From Bacteroidota bacterium (GTDB lineage: Bacteria; Bacteroidota; Ignavibacteria; UBA10030; F1-140-MAGs086), in the NCBI GenBank assembly GCA_005792205.1, contig SXSO01000121.1, positions 1-21,859 on the forward strand: a stretch of DNA of 21,859 nt, written 5' to 3'. Within the stretch, counting starts at the first letter, position 1. Each line of letters begins with the position of its first letter. Below the pieces are notes generated by a model, which saw only the letters and a program-made list of their open reading frames with translations, was not told the origin of the DNA and made no database searches. Shown here one piece after another: positions 16,855-21,859 of this stretch. Both the position numbers and the translations under genes were made by a program.

Positions 16855-18528
16855 ATGTTCCAATTTTCAATTAGTAATGAATTAGAAAAAAAAATTTCCA
16901 ATGCTCATTGTGTTGGAAATTTTTATTTTGATGATGATATTCAATGTCAAAATCTACTTGAATTAGTTGAAAAAAATTCCTATTTAAATAAAATATTTTG
17001 CACATTTTACAACGACAACGGAGAAATAACAAAACTTACTTATGAGTTTTTTTTTAAGAAAGTAAACCAAACTGCAAATTTTCTCATAGAAAATAATATT
17101 GAAGTTGGAAATTGCGTAGCAATTATTTCACACAATCATATAGATACTGTTGTATTGTATTTTGCAATTTGGGCAATTGGAGCAATCGCTGTTCCAATAA
17201 ATGTTGGAGAAGATGATAAAAGAATTGAATTTATTGTTGAAAATTCAGAAATCAAAATAATTTTTGTGAGAGAAAATTATTTTGAAAGAATTACAAATAT
17301 TTTTCATTCAAATAAAAAAACTATTTGTGTTGAAAATAATATAAATGGGAATTTTCATTCTACATTAAAAAATATATCTGACAATTTTGAAAACAATAAT
17401 AAAGTTAAATTAGACAACGATGCTTTGATAATTTACACTTCAGGAACAACAGGACTTCCAAAAGGAGTGGTATTGACACAAAAAAATTTGATAGTAGATG
17501 CAAAAGAAATTTCTTTGTGGCATAAAATTGATGAATCTCAAACAATGATGTGTATTCTTCCACTCCATCATGTAAATGGAATTGTTGTAACACTTTTAAC
17601 ACCAATGTTTTCAAGAGCAAGTGTTGTATTGAATCAAAAATTTCACAGCAACAATTTTTTTAAACAAGTGGAAAAAGAAAATGTAAATATTGTAAGTGTT
17701 GTTCCAACTATTTTGCAATTTTTACTAAATGAATATGAAAATAAAATTGCACCACAAATAAACTCACTTCGTCACTTTATTTGTGGTGCAGGACCTTTAA
17801 CTTGTGAACTTGCGAATAAATTTGAAAAAAAATTTCATATCTCAATTATTCACGGTTATGGACTTTCTGAAACAACTTGTTATTCATGTTTTCTTCCAAT
17901 TGATTTAAACGAAACAGAACATATATTTTGGATGAATGAATTTGGATTTCCATCAATTGGAGTTTCAATTCCTTCAAACGAAATGGCAATTCATAATGAA
18001 AATGGAAATGAATTAAGTGAAATGGAAAAAGGAGAAATTGTGATTCGTGGAAAAAATGTGATGAAATCTTATTTCAAGAATTCAGAAGCAAATGAAAAAT
18101 CATTTACTTATAATTGGTTTAGAAGTGGTGATGAAGGGTTTTTTAAGTTAGATAAAAACGGAAAAAAATTTTTCTTCATAACTGGAAGATTAAAAGAACT
18201 CATAATTCGTGGAGGAACAAATATTTCGCCATTTGCAATCGACGAAATTTTGATGAATATTGAGGGAGTTGAAATTGGACTTGCAGTTGGCTTTGAAAAT
18301 ATTTGGTATGGAGAAGAAGTTGGTGCTTATATTAAACTTAAAGAAAATTCTAACTTGATAGAAAAAGAAATTTTGTCATATTGTAGAAAATTTATTTCAT
18401 TTTCACTTTCGCCAAAAGTAGTTGTATTTGGAAATGAAATTCCCGTAACATCAACTGGAAAATACCAAAGAAATAAACTCAAACATCTTTTTGAAAAATG
18501 GAAAGAAATCCAATTCACAAAAAAATAG
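16855..18528 (+). CDS. Acyl-CoA synthetase-type adenylate-forming enzyme
   Basis: 557 residues, ANL superfamily. It activates a carboxylic acid as acyl-AMP and, in this subfamily, usually transfers it to CoA. Core motifs in order: YTSGTTGLPKG (A3, 194-204), GYGLSETT (A5, 334-341), RSGDEG with Asp426 (A7), TGRLKELIIRGGTNISP (A8, 443-459, with the hinge to the small C-terminal domain) and TSTGK with catalytic Lys536 (A10). Length and motifs fit fatty-acid or aromatic-acid CoA ligases. No carrier-protein or condensation domain is attached, so it is a stand-alone ligase. The substrate cannot be read from the sequence. Proximity to homogentisate genes makes an aromatic or short acid conceivable, but this is inference. 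The start follows the previous TAG with no gap (TAGATG), and the stop is 3 nt before upp. Confidence 0.85.
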   Translation: MFQFSISNELEKKISNAHCVGNFYFDDDIQCQNLLELVEKNSYLNKIFCTFYNDNGEITKLTYEFFFKKVNQTANFLIENNIEVGNCVAIISHNHIDTVVLYFAIWAIGAIAVPINVGEDDKRIEFIVENSEIKIIFVRENYFERITNIFHSNKKTICVENNINGNFHSTLKNISDNFENNNKVKLDNDALIIYTSGTTGLPKGVVLTQKNLIVDAKEISLWHKIDESQTMMCILPLHHVNGIVVTLLTPMFSRASVVLNQKFHSNNFFKQVEKENVNIVSVVPTILQFLLNEYENKIAPQINSLRHFICGAGPLTCELANKFEKKFHISIIHGYGLSETTCYSCFLPIDLNETEHIFWMNEFGFPSIGVSIPSNEMAIHNENGNELSEMEKGEIVIRGKNVMKSYFKNSEANEKSFTYNWFRSGDEGFFKLDKNGKKFFFITGRLKELIIRGGTNISPFAIDEILMNIEGVEIGLAVGFENIWYGEEVGAYIKLKENSNLIEKEILSYCRKFISFSLSPKVVVFGNEIPVTSTGKYQRNKLKHLFEKWKEIQFTKK

Positions 18529-18531
18529 TTA

Positions 18532-19161
18532 ATGAAAAATTTTGAAATAATTCAACACCCAATTATAAAAAGAGAAGTTTCAATTTTAAGAGATAAAAAA
18601 ACTTCAAACAATATTTTTAGAGTATCTTTGAAACGTCTTTCAATTTTTATGGCTTATGAAGTTGCAAAAAAATTTCAATTGAAAAAATTCCAAATTGAAA
18701 CACCAATTACAAAAACATTGGGGTTTGACTTAAAGGAAAACATAATTTTAGTTCCAGTTTTAAGAGCAGGACTTGGAATGGTAGATGGATTTTTAGAAGT
18801 TTTTCCAAATGCAAAAGTTGGACACATTGGACTTTCAAGAAACGAAAAAACACTTGAACCAATTGATTATTATTTTAAAGTTCCAAAACAAATTGATAAA
18901 TCAATTGTTATTTTACTTGACCCAATGCTTGCAACAGGAGGAAGTGCAAATGCTGCATTAAATTTTTTAAAAAAAAATGGAGCAAAAAAAATAATTTATG
19001 TTTGTCTTTTTGCTTCTCCTTTTGGAATAAAAAAAATTTTAACTTTACAGAATGATATAAAAATTTTTACTGCATCCAAAGATTTAAAATTAAATAAAAG
19101 TGGATATATTATTCCAGGACTTGGAGATGCGGGAGATAGAATTTTTGGAACAGATGATTAA
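18532..19161 (+). CDS. upp: Uracil phosphoribosyltransferase
   Basis: 209 residues, the usual length for bacterial Upp. Converts uracil and PRPP to UMP in pyrimidine salvage. Landmarks: LVPVLRAGLGMVDGF in the N-terminal half, the PRPP-binding loop LLDPMLATGGSA (core Asp130-Ala139), and the C-terminal uracil-binding signature GYIIPGLGDAGDRIFGTDD (GLGDAGDRIFGTDD is residues 196-209). ATG 18532 lies 3 nt after the upstream TAG, and the last 8 nt overlap pdxH. All key motifs are intact. The pairing with pdxH looks like genome compaction and not a pathway link. Confidence 0.95.
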   Translation: MKNFEIIQHPIIKREVSILRDKKTSNNIFRVSLKRLSIFMAYEVAKKFQLKKFQIETPITKTLGFDLKENIILVPVLRAGLGMVDGFLEVFPNAKVGHIGLSRNEKTLEPIDYYFKVPKQIDKSIVILLDPMLATGGSANAALNFLKKNGAKKIIYVCLFASPFGIKKILTLQNDIKIFTASKDLKLNKSGYIIPGLGDAGDRIFGTDD

Positions 19162-19807
19162 TTTTGAAAAAGAAATTTTGAATTTAAGAAAAGAATACAC
19201 TCAAAATGTTTTAGATGAAAAAAGTGTAATCAAAAATCCATTTAAACAATTTGAAGTTTGGTTTCAAGAAGTTTTGCGTTCAAAAATTGATGAAGCAAAT
19301 GCAATGACACTTTCTACTGCTACAAAAAATGGAACCCCATCTTCAAGAATTGTGCTGTTAAAAAAATTTGATGAAAGTGGATTTATTTTTTTTACAAACT
19401 ATAAAAGTCAAAAAGGAGTAGAAATTTTTGAAAATCCAAATGTTTCACTTTTATTTTTTTGGAAAGAACTAGAACGGCAAATAAGAATCTCTGGAATTAC
19501 AAAACAAATTTCTAAAATTGAATCGTTTAAATATTTTACAACGCGACCAACTGAAAGCAAAATCGGAGCATGGATTTCAAATCAAAGTAAAGTTATAGAA
19601 ACAAGAAAATTTTTGGAAATCGCTTTTGAAAAAATGAAATTAGATTTTAGAAATAAAAAAATTCCACTCCCTCCAAATTGGGGAGGAATAAAAGTTATTC
19701 CTAATAAATTTGAATTTTGGCAAGGAAGAAAAAATCGACTTCATGACAGAATTTTATATTCTCTTCAAGAAAATAAAATTTGGAAGATAGAAAGATTGAT
19801 GCCTTAA
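19154..19807 (+). CDS. pdxH: Pyridoxine/pyridoxamine 5'-phosphate oxidase
   Basis: 217 residues from ATG 19154, close to the 218 of E. coli PdxH. FMN enzyme that oxidises pyridoxine or pyridoxamine 5'-phosphate to pyridoxal 5'-phosphate. The N-terminal LRKEYT motif (residues 11-16) aligns with the E. coli LRREYT, which supports this start. An in-frame GTG at 19100 and ATG at 19127 would only add upstream residues read from inside upp. Other landmarks: SRIVLLK (64-70) for FMN binding, RPTESKIGAW (131-140), NWGGIKV, and FWQGRKNRLHDR (188-199) with Arg195 and His197 at the places of E. coli Arg197 and His199. It overlaps upp by 8 nt, so translation is probably coupled. Complete and apparently functional. 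Confidence 0.93.
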   Translation: MINFEKEILNLRKEYTQNVLDEKSVIKNPFKQFEVWFQEVLRSKIDEANAMTLSTATKNGTPSSRIVLLKKFDESGFIFFTNYKSQKGVEIFENPNVSLLFFWKELERQIRISGITKQISKIESFKYFTTRPTESKIGAWISNQSKVIETRKFLEIAFEKMKLDFRNKKIPLPPNWGGIKVIPNKFEFWQGRKNRLHDRILYSLQENKIWKIERLMP

Positions 19808-19841
19808 TTTTTTTTTTGGTATTTTTTAAAAAAAATTTTTT
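19808..19841 (+). other. A/T homopolymer-rich intergenic spacer
   Basis: The 34-nt gap begins with ten consecutive T (19808-19817) directly after the pdxH stop. It then carries T6-A8-T6 (19822-19841), ending at the next ATG. The T6-A8-T6 run could fold as an A:T-only hairpin, but it lacks a GC stem, so I do not call it a terminator. It contains no Shine-Dalgarno sequence. Confidence 0.5.
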
Positions 19842-20309
19842 ATGTATTATTCAATTTCAATTTTTATTCATTATTTGGGAATTGGTATTTTAATTACTTC
19901 AATTCTCGGTGGATTTATAGTTCACAACTCTTATCGCAAAAGTAGTAATATAACAGAACAACTTATATTTTTAAAAATACTTCGCCCAATTGGGCTTCTT
20001 GGACCAATTGGTTTGGGAATTATGCTAATCAGCGGAATTGGAAATTTAATGTTTCTTGGCTTTGCATCTCAAGATGTAATATCACAAAGATGGTTGATGG
20101 AAAAACTTTTTATGTTTTTTCTTGTTCTCATTATTGGGCTTTATTCAGGAATTCGTTCTAAAAAAAGAGCAACACTAATTGAGCAAATTATAAGTGGAAA
20201 TGAAAATACAAAAATAGAAAAACAAAAATTTGATAAAATATCAAATACATTTTTAATAATCCAAACGATCTTGCTTTTGGCAATTTTGTTTCGTTCAGCA
20301 GTTAAATAA
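19842..20309 (+). CDS. Small four-helix integral membrane protein
   Basis: 155 residues with four hydrophobic helices at about 6-28, 50-74, 85-104 and 134-151, and a charged loop (GNENTKIEKQKFDK) between the last two. His10 lies in the first helix, and GLLGPIGLGIMLISGIG forms a glycine-rich second helix. The general shape recalls DUF2269 or CopD-like membrane families, but I do not recognise it with confidence. ATG 19842 follows an A/T-only spacer and the stop is 3 nt before the aldehyde dehydrogenase gene, which suggests co-transcription with it. No catalytic or transport signature is visible. Confidence 0.75.
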   Translation: MYYSISIFIHYLGIGILITSILGGFIVHNSYRKSSNITEQLIFLKILRPIGLLGPIGLGIMLISGIGNLMFLGFASQDVISQRWLMEKLFMFFLVLIIGLYSGIRSKKRATLIEQIISGNENTKIEKQKFDKISNTFLIIQTILLLAILFRSAVK

Positions 20310-20312
20310 TTT

Positions 20313-21800
20313 ATGAGAGAATATCAATTGTTTGTAAATGGTGAGTTTGTCAATTCAAGTTCAAAAGAAACTTTTACTTCAATAAATCCATTTAATCAAG
20401 AAGTAATTGCAAAGTTTCAAAAAGCAACTGTAGAAGATGCAAAAATGGCAATCTCTTCTGCACGAAATGCATTTGATAATGGTGAATGGAAAAAAATTTC
20501 AAGAGAAGAAAGATCAAATTGGATAAAAAAAATTTCTGATAAAATCAATGAAAATAAAACTGAACTTGAGGGTTTAGAAGTTGAAGATTCTGGTTCAACA
20601 ATCCGCAAAGCAAAAGAAGATGTTTTTTTAAGTGCAAAAAATTTGTATTCTTTCTCAAAATATGCATCAATGGATTTTGAGAAAGAAATTAATGCTTCAA
20701 AAACAGGAAAAAATTTTATTTTACGAGAACCAATTGGTGTTGTATCCGCTATTATACCGTGGAATTTTCCTCTCAAAATGGCAATTTGGAAACTTGGTCC
20801 AGCACTTGCTGCGGGCAATACGGTTATTTTAAAACCAAGTGAATTAACCTCTGTATCTGCAATGGAACTTGCAAAAATTTTTCATGAAATTAATTTTCCT
20901 AAAGGTGTTATAAATATTATAACTGGATTCGGTGAAGATGTTGGAAGCGAACTTGCATCAAGTAAACTTGTGGATAAAGTTTCATTTACCGGATCAACAG
21001 AAATTGGAAAAAAAATAATGCAAATGGCTTCTTGTAATTTAAAAAAAATTACACTTGAATGTGGTGGAAAATCTGCTAATATTGTATTGGATGATGCTGA
21101 TTTAGAAATGGCAATTGATGGGACGATGTATGCAATTTTTTATCATCAAGGACAATGTTGTGAAGCAGGTTCAAGATTGTTACTTCATGAAAAAATTTAT
21201 GATGAATTTTTATTTAAACTAATTGAAAAAACTAAAAAACTAAAAATTGGAAATCCTAAAAATTTAGAAACTGATATTGGTCCTGTAATTTCAAAAAAAC
21301 AACAAGAAAAAATTTTACATTACATTCAAAGTGGAATTGATAGTAATGCAAAACTTGAAATCGGTGGAAAAATTTCTCAGGAATTTCCAAATGGTTTTTT
21401 CATTGAACCTACAATTTTTTCAAATGTAAATAACAAATCAAAAATTGCTCAAGAAGAAATTTTTGGTCCTATTCTTTCTATAATTAAATTCAAAACAATT
21501 GAAGAGGCAATTCAAATTGCAAATGATTCAACTTATGGACTTGCTGCAGGAATTTGGTCAAGTGATGATGAAAAATCGCTAAACATTTCAAAACAACTTC
21601 GTGTGGGAACTGTGTGGATAAATGAATGGCATTTACTTTCTGAATCCGCACCATTTGGAGGATATAAAGAAAGTGGAATTGGAAGAGAATTTGGCGAAGA
21701 CGGAATGTTAGAATATTTTGAAACAAAACATCTTCATATTGATTTAATCAAAGATAGAAAAAAGAAATTTTGGTATGATACAGTTGTTCCAAAAACATAG
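20313..21800 (+). CDS. NAD(P)-dependent aldehyde dehydrogenase
   Basis: 495-residue ALDH-superfamily enzyme oxidising an aldehyde to the carboxylic acid. Landmarks: PWNFPLKM with Asn151 (oxyanion hole), ILKPSE with Lys174 and Glu177 (cofactor ribose contact), FTGSTEIGK (nucleotide-binding loop), LECGGKSANIV with general base Glu249, GQCCEAG with catalytic Cys283, EEIFGPILSI, and APFGGYKESGIGREFG near the C-terminus. The catalytic set is complete. It resembles betaine- and semialdehyde-type ALDHs, but the specific aldehyde cannot be assigned. Glu177 after KPS is often seen in NAD-preferring members. It lies 3 nt after the membrane protein. A functional tie to the acyl-CoA ligase (aldehyde to acid to acyl-CoA) is possible but inferred. 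Confidence 0.9.
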   Translation: MREYQLFVNGEFVNSSSKETFTSINPFNQEVIAKFQKATVEDAKMAISSARNAFDNGEWKKISREERSNWIKKISDKINENKTELEGLEVEDSGSTIRKAKEDVFLSAKNLYSFSKYASMDFEKEINASKTGKNFILREPIGVVSAIIPWNFPLKMAIWKLGPALAAGNTVILKPSELTSVSAMELAKIFHEINFPKGVINIITGFGEDVGSELASSKLVDKVSFTGSTEIGKKIMQMASCNLKKITLECGGKSANIVLDDADLEMAIDGTMYAIFYHQGQCCEAGSRLLLHEKIYDEFLFKLIEKTKKLKIGNPKNLETDIGPVISKKQQEKILHYIQSGIDSNAKLEIGGKISQEFPNGFFIEPTIFSNVNNKSKIAQEEIFGPILSIIKFKTIEEAIQIANDSTYGLAAGIWSSDDEKSLNISKQLRVGTVWINEWHLLSESAPFGGYKESGIGREFGEDGMLEYFETKHLHIDLIKDRKKKFWYDTVVPKT

Positions 21801-21850
21801 TTTTATAATTACTAATTCAAAGACTCAATACTAAAAATTAAAAAATAATT

Positions 21851-21859
21851 ATGCAAAAA
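21851..21859 (+). CDS. Possible start of the next gene (truncated)
   Basis: ATG followed by two codons (M-Q-K) runs into the window edge. The upstream AAAAATAATTAT closely resembles the sequence before the FN3 lipoprotein start at 15478, and the position 50 nt after the aldehyde dehydrogenase stop suits a new gene. Too short to identify. Confidence 0.3.

Noticed and set aside
19100..19153. GTG start (or ATG 19127) giving a longer PdxH
   Set aside because: The added residues are read from inside upp and have no counterpart in PdxH proteins. ATG 19154 gives the family length and aligns the LRKEYT motif.
19808..19841. Rho-independent terminator after pdxH
   Set aside because: The only possible hairpin is made of A:T pairs with no GC-rich stem, and the next gene starts immediately after it.

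Overview
The window is very AT-rich (roughly three quarters A+T by eye) and every gene I can support lies on the + strand. It reads as a fragment of a Bacteroidota/Chlorobiota/Ignavibacteriota-type (FCB group) chromosome. The main evidence is a giant secreted protein ending in a type IX secretion (T9SS) sorting domain of the 'YQNYPNPFNPNTTIEF' kind. An SCG-free 'LFSC' lipobox, a YfhO-family envelope protein and start codons preceded by A/T-rich sequence instead of Shine-Dalgarno motifs all agree with this. The sorting-domain wording resembles Ignavibacteria/Kapabacteria-like lineages most, but that placement is inference. The standard bacterial code fits: TAA, TAG and TGA all end genes.

Layout. 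(1) 13-2466: YfhO-family polytopic membrane protein. (2) 2543-12778: a single ~3,411-residue secreted protein. It has a signal peptide, three large blocks that each open with a W-S-P-x-G-[IV]-P-T header, carry an array of beta-strand repeats and close with a shared tail domain, then four ~105-residue KDxDG-type repeats, an uncharacterised penultimate domain and the T9SS sorting domain. (3) 12778-15462: a compact homogentisate-degradation set, namely fumarylacetoacetase, homogentisate 1,2-dioxygenase and a flavin-reductase-fold protein, joined by 14-nt and 4-nt overlaps. (4) 15478-16854: a lipoprotein with three fibronectin-III-like repeats, two of them a recent tandem duplication. (5) 16855-18528: an acyl-CoA synthetase-type adenylate-forming enzyme. 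(6) 18532-19807: overlapping upp (uracil salvage) and pdxH (PLP synthesis). (7) 19842-20309: a small four-helix membrane protein. (8) 20313-21800: an aldehyde dehydrogenase. A start codon at 21851 may open the next gene.

How they fit together. Homogentisate dioxygenase opens the aromatic ring of homogentisate (from tyrosine/phenylalanine). The fumarylacetoacetase cleaves the downstream intermediate to fumarate and acetoacetate, and all its metal and catalytic residues are visible. The preceding enzyme (4-hydroxyphenylpyruvate dioxygenase) and maleylacetoacetate isomerase are not in this window. The acyl-CoA ligase and aldehyde dehydrogenase could belong to the same catabolic theme, but their substrates cannot be read from sequence. 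The YfhO protein and the giant T9SS protein are envelope/surface functions.

Genes are packed extremely tightly. The largest gaps between genes are 76 nt (2467-2542), 50 nt (21801-21850 at the right edge) and 34 nt (19808-19841). No gene-free stretch reaches 300 bases. I see no tRNA, rRNA, insertion sequence, CRISPR array or convincing riboswitch. The most unusual object is the giant modular surface protein. I do not see a clearly new enzymatic or defence system.
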